Origin: Aquificaceae bacterium
GTDB lineage: Bacteria; Aquificota; Aquificia; Aquificales; Aquificaceae
NCBI GenBank assembly: GCA_027049085.1
Contig: JALTVH010000209.1
Location: forward strand, 1-12,430
DNA length: 12,430 bases
Direction: 5' to 3'
The notes under the pieces are model-generated. The model was given only the letters and a program-made list of their open reading frames with translations. It was not told the DNA's origin and did no database searches. The position numbers and the translations under genes were made by a program. Positions within the stretch are counted from its first letter, which is position 1; the number at the start of each line of letters is the position of its first letter. Positions 1 to 5,868 of this stretch are shown here, piece after piece.

Positions 1-134
1 GTATCGTCACCGACCTGAAGAAGCCTTGCCCTGTCGTAGGTTGTTTCGGTGTCAATGAAGAGGATCTTGCTTTTCTCAAGCCTGCTCAGGGCTTTGCTTA
101 GCTCCGCTGGCTCTGTAATATACTGGTACTTCAT
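1..134 (-). CDS. polA: DNA polymerase I, Aquificales type (N-terminal fragment, runs off window)
   Basis: Only the first 44 codons are present; the gene continues beyond base 1. The peptide opens MKYQYITEP and contains LFIDTETT at about residues 25-32, which is the Exo I motif of DEDD 3'-5' exonucleases (D28, E30), followed by RLLQVGDD. I recognise this as very close to the start of Aquifex aeolicus DNA polymerase I, which begins at the proofreading domain and lacks the 5'-3' exonuclease domain of E. coli PolA. The expected role is chromosomal repair or replication synthesis with proofreading. The ATG lies only 3 bp after the rhomboid stop codon, so the two genes are probably co-transcribed. 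With so little sequence, RNase D or another DEDD exonuclease remains possible. Confidence 0.75.
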   Translation of the reverse strand, partial: MKYQYITEPAELSKALSRLEKSKILFIDTETTYDRARLLQVGDD

Positions 135-137
135 AAA

Positions 138-821
138 TTAATAGTATCTTCTGCTGGCCATCCTGCCGATCAGAATGTATCCCGCAACGAAGCCACCTAT
201 ATGCGCCCACCAGGCAACCCCACCAAGTCCCTGAGCGGGAAGGGTAAGGACACCGTTAATCAGTTGAATGAGGAACCAGAACCCAATGAAAATGATGGCA
301 GGGAGTTCAACAAAGGTGAGGAAAAAGAAAACAGGTACAAGGGATAAAACTTTTGCATGGGGATAGAGCCTCAGGTATGCACCAAGTACACCACTCACCG
401 CACCGCTGGCACCAACCATCGGAACGTTGCCCCCTCCAAAGAGGAGGCTTATTATGGTCTGGGTGAGTGCCGCAGAGAGTCCGGTAAGTATATAAAAGAA
501 GAGATATCTAACTTTTCCCAGCCTGTCCTCAACGTTGTCTCCAAAAACCCATAAAAACCACATATTTCCAATGACGTGAAGCCATCCGCCGTGGAGAAAC
601 ATATGGGTTAGCAGAGTATAGGGCCTCTGAAAGATCTCGGAAGGCACAAGCCCGAACTCTCTAATGAATACCTCAAATTTGCTTATTGGTCCTGCAATCG
701 TTAATATTGAGGTTCCTGAAAGCTTCCACTGATAGAGCCATATAAGGGAACTTATCACTATGAGGGCAACATTGACAACAGGGAAGGTCCTTGATGGATT
801 TATATCTCTAATTGGAATCAT
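138..821 (-). CDS. Rhomboid family intramembrane serine protease
   Basis: This 227-residue polytopic membrane protein should cleave transmembrane substrates within the inner membrane. The family signature is clear: a hydrophobic segment near 17-32, the loop-1/TM2 motif HGGWLHVIGNMWFLWVFGDN (77-96) with the conserved His82 and Asn86 that help form the oxyanion hole, the catalytic serine in GASG (Ser139), and the catalytic histidine in AHIGGF (His207). About six membrane segments can be counted, with a short charged C-terminus (ASRRYY), which fits the compact bacterial type. The ATG at 821 has a GGGGTGAT ribosome binding site about 8 nt upstream. It is transcribed divergently from the gene at 871 and probably leads an operon with polA. 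The natural substrate cannot be inferred from the neighbours. Confidence 0.93.
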   Translation of the reverse strand: MIPIRDINPSRTFPVVNVALIVISSLIWLYQWKLSGTSILTIAGPISKFEVFIREFGLVPSEIFQRPYTLLTHMFLHGGWLHVIGNMWFLWVFGDNVEDRLGKVRYLFFYILTGLSAALTQTIISLLFGGGNVPMVGASGAVSGVLGAYLRLYPHAKVLSLVPVFFFLTFVELPAIIFIGFWFLIQLINGVLTLPAQGLGGVAWWAHIGGFVAGYILIGRMASRRYY

Positions 822-843
822 TATTCATATCACCCCGGACACA

Positions 844-850
844 TATAATA
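844..850. promoter_or_regulatory. Overlapping divergent -10 elements (TATAATA / TATTATA)
   Basis: Between the divergent rhomboid gene and the gene at 871, the plus strand reads TATAAT at 844-849. The same bases read TATTAT on the minus strand (850 down to 845). Either would place a transcription start about 7 bp downstream, upstream of a good ribosome binding site on that strand (GGAGGTG at 860-866 on plus; GGGGTGAT before the rhomboid ATG on minus). No convincing -35 box was found in either direction; TTATTC at 821-826 is a weak plus-strand candidate at 17 bp. One symmetric -10 sequence may therefore serve both genes. Confidence 0.5.
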
Positions 851-870
851 CTACACACCGGAGGTGTTCA

Positions 871-1212
871 ATGAGCAGTCCTGACAGAATGCAGAAACTA
901 ATGGAAAAGGCTAAGCTCGCTGACTCATCAGCAAGCATAAATTTTGTCATTCTTGACCTTTCTCCAAAATGGATGAAGTGCAGGAGAACAAAAAGGCTTG
1001 TCTTTCAGTTTCACAGACTCGGAGATGCTGAGAATAGAACCTCCTGCGGTCTTGAGCTTGAGAGCTACCAGATCCTCCCTGACAGGCAGGAAAACCTTGT
1101 TATAACCCAGGTAAATATGATGCTGGGGGGACTTGGACTCCTTGTTTTCTTTGACCTCTGTCCAAAGTGTTTCGGCGATGTTAACAGGTGCACACCGATA
1201 GAAGGGAGTTGA
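871..1212 (+). CDS. Conserved-looking hypothetical protein with a CPKC cysteine knuckle
   Basis: A 113-residue protein that I do not recognise. The start is set by ATG871, preceded by GGAGGTG at 860-866; the open frame extends upstream to 760, but that part overlaps the rhomboid gene and has no ribosome binding site. The N-terminal 20 residues are a charged probable helix. The rest alternates short hydrophobic strands (INFVILDL, RLVFQF, GLLVFFDL) with cysteines at 37, 59, 97, 100 and 107. The CPKC pair at 97-100 with C107, C37 or C59 could bind zinc or another metal, which is an inference. There is no signal peptide, so it is probably cytoplasmic. It lies 53 bp upstream of the cytochrome gene on the same strand but is separated from it by a possible promoter and palindrome. 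Confidence 0.8.
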   Translation: MSSPDRMQKLMEKAKLADSSASINFVILDLSPKWMKCRRTKRLVFQFHRLGDAENRTSCGLELESYQILPDRQENLVITQVNMMLGGLGLLVFFDLCPKCFGDVNRCTPIEGS

Positions 1213-1237
1213 TTATAAAAATTTTGTATGATTATAT
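1209..1237 (+). promoter_or_regulatory. Candidate promoter for the cytochrome c gene
   Basis: TTGATT at 1209-1214 and TTATAT at 1232-1237 are 17 bp apart in a strongly AT-rich gap. This would start transcription near 1244, followed by TAAGGAGGT as ribosome binding site before ATG1266. The -35 box overlaps the stop codon of the preceding gene. The AT-rich composition makes chance matches likely. Confidence 0.35.
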
Positions 1238-1252
1238 TAGAATTTTCTAATA
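1235..1252. repeat. 18-bp palindrome (8-bp arms, 2-nt centre) upstream of the cytochrome gene
   Basis: TATTAGAA-TT-TTCTAATA is a perfect inverted repeat that sits just before the ribosome binding site of the cytochrome gene. It spans the predicted transcription start, a position typical of a repressor operator. As RNA it could form a weak AU hairpin, unlikely to be stable at high temperature, so a DNA operator is the better guess. No known regulator consensus was matched. Confidence 0.4.
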
Positions 1253-1265
1253 AGGAGGTAACGGT

Positions 1266-1580
1266 ATGAAGAAGGTTCTGTTAGCTGTATTTGTGGCAGG
1301 TGGTCTTGCTTTCTCAGCGGATGGGGCAGCGATCTTTAAATCAAAAGGGTGTGCTTCCTGCCATCAGCCCACAGCGGACACCGTGGGACCTTCCCTGAAG
1401 AAGATAGCTCAGGCATACGCGGGTAAAAAGGCTGACCTTATTAAGTTTTTGAAGGGCCAGGGCAAAGCGATTGTTGATCCTGCCAAGGAAGCTATAATGA
1501 GGCCCCAGCTCACCATGACCAAGAACCTTCCTCAGGAACAGCTTGAAGCTCTTGCAGATTACATCCTCAAATACAAATAA
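1266..1580 (+). CDS. Secreted class I cytochrome c, c555-like
   Basis: A 104-residue preprotein with a Sec signal peptide (MKKVLLAVFVAGGLAFSA, predicted cut after A18), leaving a mature protein of about 86 residues in the periplasm. The haem site is CASCH (29-33). The likely distal ligand is Met78 in IMRPQL. The sequence around it (VGPSLKKIAQAYAG, IVDPAKEAIM, QLTM) closely matches what I recall of Aquifex aeolicus cytochrome c555, including its unusual ligand region. Such cytochromes shuttle electrons between periplasmic or membrane donors and cytochrome c oxidase. The start codon has a strong ribosome binding site (TAAGGAGGT). The C-terminal helix (EQLEALADYILKYK) is intact. A hairpin follows the stop codon, so the gene is probably monocistronic. 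Confidence 0.95.
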   Translation: MKKVLLAVFVAGGLAFSADGAAIFKSKGCASCHQPTADTVGPSLKKIAQAYAGKKADLIKFLKGQGKAIVDPAKEAIMRPQLTMTKNLPQEQLEALADYILKYK

Positions 1581-1589
1581 CTGGTTAAA

Positions 1590-1613
1590 GGGGGGCTGGG
1601 CGATAGCCCGCCC
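1590..1613 (+). terminator. GC-rich hairpin after the cytochrome gene, possible terminator
   Basis: GGGCT at 1593-1597 pairs with AGCCC at 1605-1609 across a 7-nt loop. GGG at 1590-1592 can extend the stem to CCC at 1611-1613 across one bulged G. It begins 10 nt after the cytochrome stop codon. The bases after it (TCGTTAAATTTCTCTAT) are U-containing but not a clean U-tract, so efficiency is uncertain. It separates the cytochrome from the aspS operon. Confidence 0.5.
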
Positions 1614-1627
1614 TCGTTAAATTTCTC

Positions 1628-1633
1628 TATAAT
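1628..1633 (+). promoter_or_regulatory. TATAAT -10 element 9 nt before the aspS start
   Basis: A perfect TATAAT hexamer at 1628-1633 leaves only AAAACCGCT before ATG1643. Transcription should therefore begin within about 0-3 nt of the start codon, giving a leaderless or nearly leaderless mRNA. No Shine-Dalgarno sequence is present. There is no recognisable -35 box; that position falls in the preceding hairpin. Confidence 0.5.
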
Positions 1634-1642
1634 AAAACCGCT

Positions 1643-3454
1643 ATGGAAGAATCCTTTTCAGGCTTTAAAAGAACAAAGTATTGCGGGGAGGTTTCTGAAG
1701 AAGACCTCGGTAGCGAAGTTAACCTCTGCGGTTGGGTTCACAGAATAAGGGACCATGGGGGTGTAATCTTCATAGACCTGAGGGACAGAGAAGGGATCGT
1801 TCAGGTAGTTGTTGAAGAAGCAAAGGTTCCTGAGGTTTATGAGAAGGCTGGTGATATCAGGGCTGAGTGGGTAATCGGTGTTACTGGAGAGGTGCGCAGA
1901 AGGCCACCCGGAACTGAAAACCCCCGACTCAAGACAGGAGATTACGAGATCCTTGCAAAGGAAATAAAGGTTTTTTCGAAATCTGAAGTACCGCCCTTTC
2001 CCATTGAGGAAGAAACCCAGGTCTCTGAAGAGCTCAAGCTAAGGTACCGTTACCTTGACCTAAGAAGGTCCTCAATGAAGGAAAATCTCCTTTTCAGGCA
2101 CAAAACCTGCCAGATTGTCAGGAATTTTCTTGTTTCAGAAGGTTTTATAGAAATTGAAACTCCCTTTTTAACCAAGTCAACGCCCGAAGGGGCAAGGGAC
2201 TTCATAGTGCCTTCAAGACTTCATCCGGGCAAATTCTATGCCCTCCCTCAGTCCCCTCAGCTCTTCAAGCAAATACTTATGGTAGCGGGTTTTGACAGAT
2301 ATTTCCAGATCGTAAGGTGCTTCAGGGATGAGGATCTGAGGGCTGACCGCCAGCCCGAATTCACTCAGATAGACTTTGAGATGTCCTTTGTAGAAGAGGA
2401 CGATGTGATTGATGTTTCTGAAAGGCTTGTTGCTGAGCTATTCAGAGAGCTTTTGGGAATGGAGATCCCATTGCCCTTGGAAAGGATCACTTACACCGAG
2501 GCTATGAACAGGTATGGCACTGACAGGCCTGACAGACGCTTTGGGCTGGAACTCATTGATCTGACAGAGGTCTTTAAGGAGTCGGGATTCAAGGTCTTCA
2601 GAAGGGCTGTTGATTCAGGGGGTTGTGTTAAGGCAATTAAGCTCAGCGGAGTTGATGTTTCGCGGAAGGATATAGATGACCTGACTGAATATGTTAAGGG
2701 CCTTGGGGCAGGCGGTCTTGCCTGGATCAGGGTTGACCGTGATGGGCTCACTTCCCCTATCGTCAAGTTTTTCTCGGAGGAGGAAAAGAAAGGTGTTCTT
2801 AACAGGACAAAGGCGGTAGAGGGAGAGGTGATCTTTTTCTCTGCGGATTCCAAAGAGAATGTTCACAGAATTCTCGGAAACCTCAGGCTTCATCTTGGTA
2901 AGAGATACAGTCTAATTGATGAAAAGAAGTGGGACCTTTTCTGGGTAACGGACTTTCCATTGATGGAGTGGGATGAGGAAGAGAAGAGATTCGTTTCACT
3001 GCACCATCCCTTTACTTCACCGAAAGAGGAAGATACAGAACTGCTTCGGGAGGCTCTGAAAACGGAAGACCTGAATGAAAGAAAGGAAATAATTAAGGGT
3101 GTCAGGGCAAGAGCCTACGATCTTGTGATAAATGGGGAGGAAATAGGCGGAGGTTCCATAAGGATCCACAGGAGTGATGTACAGGAGATTGTCTTTTCAC
3201 TCCTTGAAATTTCTCGTAAAGAGGCTGAGGAGAAGTTTGGTTTCCTTCTTGAAGCCCTTAAATACGGTGCCCCGCCCCACGGCGGACTTGCCTTTGGTCT
3301 TGACAGGCTCGTCGCTTTGATGAGGGGACTGGATTCAATCAGAGACGTCATAGCCTTCCCAAAAACCCAGAAGGGAATATGTCCTCTCACCTCTGCGCCA
3401 GCAGAGGTCACTGGCAGACAGCTAAGGGATGTTCATATAAGGATTACAGAATGA
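1643..3454 (+). CDS. aspS: Aspartate--tRNA ligase, non-discriminating type (Asp/Asn)
   Basis: A 603-residue class II synthetase of full bacterial length that charges tRNA with aspartate in the cytoplasm. Domains in order: N-terminal anticodon-binding OB fold (about 1-115), class II core with motif 2 FRDEDLRADRQPEFTQ (227-242), the bacterial GAD insertion (about 300-420) and motif 3 GGLAFGLDRL (547-556). The OB fold reads HRIRDHGG with His38 and RRPPGTEN with Gly90. These match the two residues reported for non-discriminating enzymes (His31 and Gly82 in Pseudomonas aeruginosa); discriminating E. coli AspRS has RRRDLGS and a lysine instead. It therefore probably also makes Asp-tRNA(Asn), to be amidated by GatCAB. 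ATG1643 is the only plausible start. Its stop overlaps the next ATG by 4 bp (ATGA). Confidence 0.97.
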   Translation: MEESFSGFKRTKYCGEVSEEDLGSEVNLCGWVHRIRDHGGVIFIDLRDREGIVQVVVEEAKVPEVYEKAGDIRAEWVIGVTGEVRRRPPGTENPRLKTGDYEILAKEIKVFSKSEVPPFPIEEETQVSEELKLRYRYLDLRRSSMKENLLFRHKTCQIVRNFLVSEGFIEIETPFLTKSTPEGARDFIVPSRLHPGKFYALPQSPQLFKQILMVAGFDRYFQIVRCFRDEDLRADRQPEFTQIDFEMSFVEEDDVIDVSERLVAELFRELLGMEIPLPLERITYTEAMNRYGTDRPDRRFGLELIDLTEVFKESGFKVFRRAVDSGGCVKAIKLSGVDVSRKDIDDLTEYVKGLGAGGLAWIRVDRDGLTSPIVKFFSEEEKKGVLNRTKAVEGEVIFFSADSKENVHRILGNLRLHLGKRYSLIDEKKWDLFWVTDFPLMEWDEEEKRFVSLHHPFTSPKEEDTELLREALKTEDLNERKEIIKGVRARAYDLVINGEEIGGGSIRIHRSDVQEIVFSLLEISRKEAEEKFGFLLEALKYGAPPHGGLAFGLDRLVALMRGLDSIRDVIAFPKTQKGICPLTSAPAEVTGRQLRDVHIRITE

Positions 3455-3900
3455 GGGTCGTTTCGGTTATAGGATCCTCAAACTCAACGGATGAAGAGTA
3501 TCGAGCTGCCTACTTTGTGGGAAAGGAGCTGGCAAGAAGGGAAATAGCCGTGGTCTGCGGAGGACGTGGGGGAGTTATGGAAGCGGTATGCAAAGGGGCT
3601 AAGGAAGAGGGCGGAATTACTATAGGTGTGATGCCTTCTTATGATGGTCAGGAAGCAAACCCTTACGTTGAAATTAAGATTAATACGGGAATGAGCTGGA
3701 ACAGGAATCCCATTGTGGTGGCGAGCGGTGATATGGTCATAGCTATTGGAGGTCACTGGGGAACCCTGTCTGAAATAGCCTACGCTCTGATCCTGAACAG
3801 GTTTATTGTTGGATACAGGACCCACAATATAGAAGGCGTTGAAAAAGTAGATGCCCCTGACGAAATTATTAGGAAAGTGGAGGAATTCTATGGGACGTGA
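3451..3900 (+). CDS. LOG-like / TIGR00725-type Rossmann-fold protein
   Basis: A 149-residue protein of the SLOG/lysine-decarboxylase-like superfamily. It has the N-terminal strand VVSVIGSSN (3-11), the glycine loop CGGRGGVMEAV (36-46), where family members bind a nucleotide phosphate, and IGGHWGTLSEIA (99-110), which corresponds to the PGGxGTxxE motif of LOG phosphoribohydrolases; Thr105 and Glu108 are kept but the leading proline is not. LOG enzymes release a base from a nucleoside monophosphate. TIGR00725 members themselves have no firm function, so catalysis is an inference. The start is ATG3451, which overlaps the aspS stop as ATGA and has AAGGA upstream; the longer frame from 3379 lies inside aspS. 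It also overlaps the next gene by 11 bp, which suggests translational coupling. Confidence 0.85.
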   Translation: MRVVSVIGSSNSTDEEYRAAYFVGKELARREIAVVCGGRGGVMEAVCKGAKEEGGITIGVMPSYDGQEANPYVEIKINTGMSWNRNPIVVASGDMVIAIGGHWGTLSEIAYALILNRFIVGYRTHNIEGVEKVDAPDEIIRKVEEFYGT

Positions 3901-4243
3901 CCTCGTTTTGCTTGAGGAAATGCTCTTTACCACAATGTTCACAGAAATAGAGGAAAGGTATGACGATGTTTTAGATTATTACTCAAATGATTACGAGATA
4001 GTTACTCTTGCACAGCATTTAAAGGGAATAACCGAAATGGTCAAGGAAGTTTTTAAGGAGATCCCAAATCCTGAAAAAAAGCTTGGGGAGGAGATGTATT
4101 CGACTCTCTATGACGTTCTTAAAGACATAAGTATGATCCTTTACGATATATCCATAGCTGAAGGCGACCAGCTCAGTTACGTTATTGTTCAGGCTTATAG
4201 AAAGCTTGACAGTATGAATTCTTTATTTGAAAAGCTGGTATGA
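3890..4243 (+). CDS. Small helical protein of unknown function
   Basis: A 117-residue protein that I do not recognise. The start at 3890 is supported by GGAGG at 3879-3883, 6 nt upstream; an upstream open frame from 3851 lies within the previous gene. The sequence is acidic and nearly free of glycine and proline except for IPNPEKK (58-64), which suggests two helical hairpins on either side of a turn. It has no cysteine, signal peptide or membrane segment. Tyrosine- and aspartate-rich stretches (EERYDDVLDYYSNDYE, 21-36) stand out. It overlaps the LOG-like gene by 11 bp and the phosphoribosyltransferase by 4 bp. This position makes a partner or regulatory subunit of one of these enzymes conceivable, but nothing in the sequence shows it. 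Confidence 0.8.
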   Translation: MGRDLVLLEEMLFTTMFTEIEERYDDVLDYYSNDYEIVTLAQHLKGITEMVKEVFKEIPNPEKKLGEEMYSTLYDVLKDISMILYDISIAEGDQLSYVIVQAYRKLDSMNSLFEKLV

Positions 4244-4899
4244 CCTTTAAAGACAGGGAGGAAGCGGGGTTTCTTCTGGCTGATGTCCTCAAAGAAGAGG
4301 TATCCGTAAGGAGTAATCCGATCGTCCTTGCTATTCCGAGGGGCGGTGTTCCTGTTGCTTACGTTATCTCTAAGGAACTGAAGTTACCTATGAGCATAAT
4401 TATCGTCAGGAAGCTGGGGCTTCCCTGGAATGAAGAGGCAGGATTTGGTGCTGTTGATCCCGATGGTTCCACCTATCTTGACAAGGATATAGTGAATTCT
4501 GCAAAGCTTGATGCAGAGCAGATCAGGGAACTTGCTGAGAAGGAACTATATGAGATTAAAAGAAGGGAAGGACTTTTTCTCTCCTCAGGCTATCCGGATT
4601 TCAGGGATAGAACAGTCTTTATAGTTGACGATGGGATTGCCACAGGCTACACGGCCATAGCCGCTGCGGGATTTTCAAAACGAAGAGGTGCTGAGGAGGT
4701 TATCATTGCTGTGCCTGTGTGCCCAAAGGACTCTGAATCAAAATTTAAAGAGGTTGCGGGAAAATTCCTCTGTCTACATCAGGCATCGGAGTTCAGTTTT
4801 GCTGTTGGAATGTTTTACAGAGATTTTCACCAGCTCAGTGATAACGAGGTGCTTTCCTATATAAAAAGAGCCAAAGAAGAGGGTTTTTTTGAGCCCTAA
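4240..4899 (+). CDS. Phosphoribosyltransferase family protein
   Basis: A 219-residue type I phosphoribosyltransferase-fold protein. The PRPP-binding signature is VFIVDDGIATGYT (126-138), with the acidic pair D130-D131 and the phosphate loop GIATGYT. The N-terminal part carries AIPRGGVPVAYVI (31-43), the pyrophosphate-loop region, and VRKLGLPWNEEAGFGAVDPDG (56-76), typical of the poorly characterised phosphoribosyltransferase group often annotated only by domain. It probably transfers or removes a phosphoribosyl group on a nucleobase or related compound; the substrate cannot be read from the sequence. It starts at ATG4240, overlapping the stop of the previous gene as ATGA, and is the last gene of the aspS operon. 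Some family members are fused to other enzymes; this one is stand-alone. Confidence 0.88.
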   Translation: MTFKDREEAGFLLADVLKEEVSVRSNPIVLAIPRGGVPVAYVISKELKLPMSIIIVRKLGLPWNEEAGFGAVDPDGSTYLDKDIVNSAKLDAEQIRELAEKELYEIKRREGLFLSSGYPDFRDRTVFIVDDGIATGYTAIAAAGFSKRRGAEEVIIAVPVCPKDSESKFKEVAGKFLCLHQASEFSFAVGMFYRDFHQLSDNEVLSYIKRAKEEGFFEP

Positions 4900-4904
4900 A
4901 GCTC

Positions 4905-4913
4905 TGCTAATAT
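4905..4913 (+). promoter_or_regulatory. Extended -10 (TGC-TAATAT) 6 nt before the trpG start
   Basis: TAATAT at 4908-4913 is preceded by TGC at 4905-4907, which matches the TGn extension that compensates for a missing -35 box. Seven bases after the hexamer is the A of ATG4920, so the transcript would be leaderless. The intervening AGTTTT is not a ribosome binding site. It lies 8 bp downstream of the preceding stop codon. Confidence 0.45.
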
Positions 4914-4919
4914 AGTTTT

Positions 4920-5492
4920 ATGAAAAAAATCTTAATGATTGACAACTACGACTCCTTTACTTATAACCTTGTCCAATACTTTTCTGTTTTGGGAGCACAG
5001 GTTATTGTTAAAAGGAACGACGAGATAGGAGTTGAGGAGATCAGAGATCTTGGTGTCGGTGGAATAGTTATCTCCCCCGGTCCCTGCAGACCGGAAGATG
5101 CTGGGATATCTGTTGATGTTATTAAGGAGTATTACAAAGTATTACCAATTCTTGGAGTCTGCCTTGGCCATCAGTCCATCGGATATGCCTTTGGATCAAA
5201 AATAATAAAGGCAAGGAGATTAATGCACGGGAAAACCTCAAGGATAAGCCACACTGGGGAAGGGATATTTGAAGGAGTTTCTAATCCCTTCACTGCAGTT
5301 CGTTATCATTCCCTTGTAATAGAAGAAAAAACCCTTCCCGAGGAGCTGAAGGTAACAGCCAGGTCAGAGGATGATGAGATCATGGGAATTATGCACAGGG
5401 ATTATCCTTTATTTGGGGTTCAGTTTCACCCTGAATCAGTCCTTTCCGAAAGTGGTATGGATATTCTCAGGAACTTTCTCCGTCTAATTTGA
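4920..5492 (+). CDS. trpG: Glutamine amidotransferase subunit of anthranilate / aminodeoxychorismate synthase
   Basis: A 190-residue class I glutaminase that supplies ammonia to a chorismate-using synthase for tryptophan (TrpE) or folate (PabB). It has the typical opening IDNYDSFTYNLVQYF (7-21), the oxyanion strand ISPGPCRPEDAG (51-62), the nucleophile Cys81 in GVCLGHQ and the catalytic His170 and Glu172 in VQFHPES. Length is typical and nothing is missing. In many bacteria one such subunit serves both pathways, so pabA is an equally valid name; no trpE or pabB lies in the window to decide. ATG4920 is forced by the conserved N-terminus. There is no Shine-Dalgarno sequence. The last 26 bp overlap the minus-strand gene 5467-5805 tail-to-tail. 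Confidence 0.95.
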   Translation: MKKILMIDNYDSFTYNLVQYFSVLGAQVIVKRNDEIGVEEIRDLGVGGIVISPGPCRPEDAGISVDVIKEYYKVLPILGVCLGHQSIGYAFGSKIIKARRLMHGKTSRISHTGEGIFEGVSNPFTAVRYHSLVIEEKTLPEELKVTARSEDDEIMGIMHRDYPLFGVQFHPESVLSESGMDILRNFLRLI

Positions 5493-5805
5493 TGCCTTCA
5501 ATGTTGTAATGCTCAAAGACTTCCCTGTGTTTTAAAAGACCGATCGCCTCTCTGTAAATTATCAGGTTCCTTCTCTTCTCCATAGCTTTTTCTCTTAACC
5601 TGTAAAATTCCCTTCTCAGAGATAATGCTGTTCTGACCGTAAGGGGCTGTATCTTGGGGCTCCTCTCTATCCTTTTGATAAGGTACCCGTATGCCTTTGA
5701 AATTCTCAGCATTCTACTGATTGTCCTCTCAAGCTGCTGTCCGTATCCTCCACCAACAGAGGCTATTTCGCGAAGTATTTCCTGGTCAAGACAATCTTTT
5801 TCCAT
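5467..5805 (-). CDS. Small basic hypothetical protein
   Basis: A 112-residue protein that I do not recognise. It is rich in arginine and lysine and looks mostly helical: a glycine-rich turn (SVGGGYGQQ, 16-24) is followed by RTISRMLRISKAYGYLIKRIER (27-48), RTALSLRREFYRLREKAMEKRRNLIIYREAIGLLKHREV (58-96) and a short acidic tail (KLDGESS). The charge suggests nucleic-acid or ribosome contact, which is inference only. It has one cysteine (C5) and no signal or membrane segment. ATG5805 has no clear ribosome binding site; TATATT about 12 nt upstream could be a -10 box. The gene is divergent from 5869 and convergent with trpG, overlapping trpG by 26 bp. Frame length, coherent helical pattern and filling of the gap between genes support it as real. 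Confidence 0.75.
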   Translation of the reverse strand: MEKDCLDQEILREIASVGGGYGQQLERTISRMLRISKAYGYLIKRIERSPKIQPLTVRTALSLRREFYRLREKAMEKRRNLIIYREAIGLLKHREVFEHYNIEGIKLDGESS

Positions 5806-5868
5806 TATTAAGGATGAAATATAAGAGCAATCATAAATATTTTCAAAGAGCGGGTTTAGGATCTGCCT

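Noticed and set aside
760..870. Longer start for the 871 gene
   Set aside because: It would run through the rhomboid N-terminus and has no ribosome binding site, whereas ATG871 has GGAGGTG.
2491..2893. Two minus-strand open frames inside aspS
   Set aside because: They cover the GAD domain of a full-length AspRS and have no support of their own.
3379..3450. Longer start for the LOG-like gene
   Set aside because: This part lies in another frame of the conserved aspS C-terminus; ATG3451 with the ATGA overlap and AAGGA is better.
4880..4905. Possible terminator after the phosphoribosyltransferase gene (GGG, T-run, GAGCCC, GCTC)
   Set aside because: Stems are only 3-4 bp with large loops and the T-run lies inside the loop rather than after the stem.
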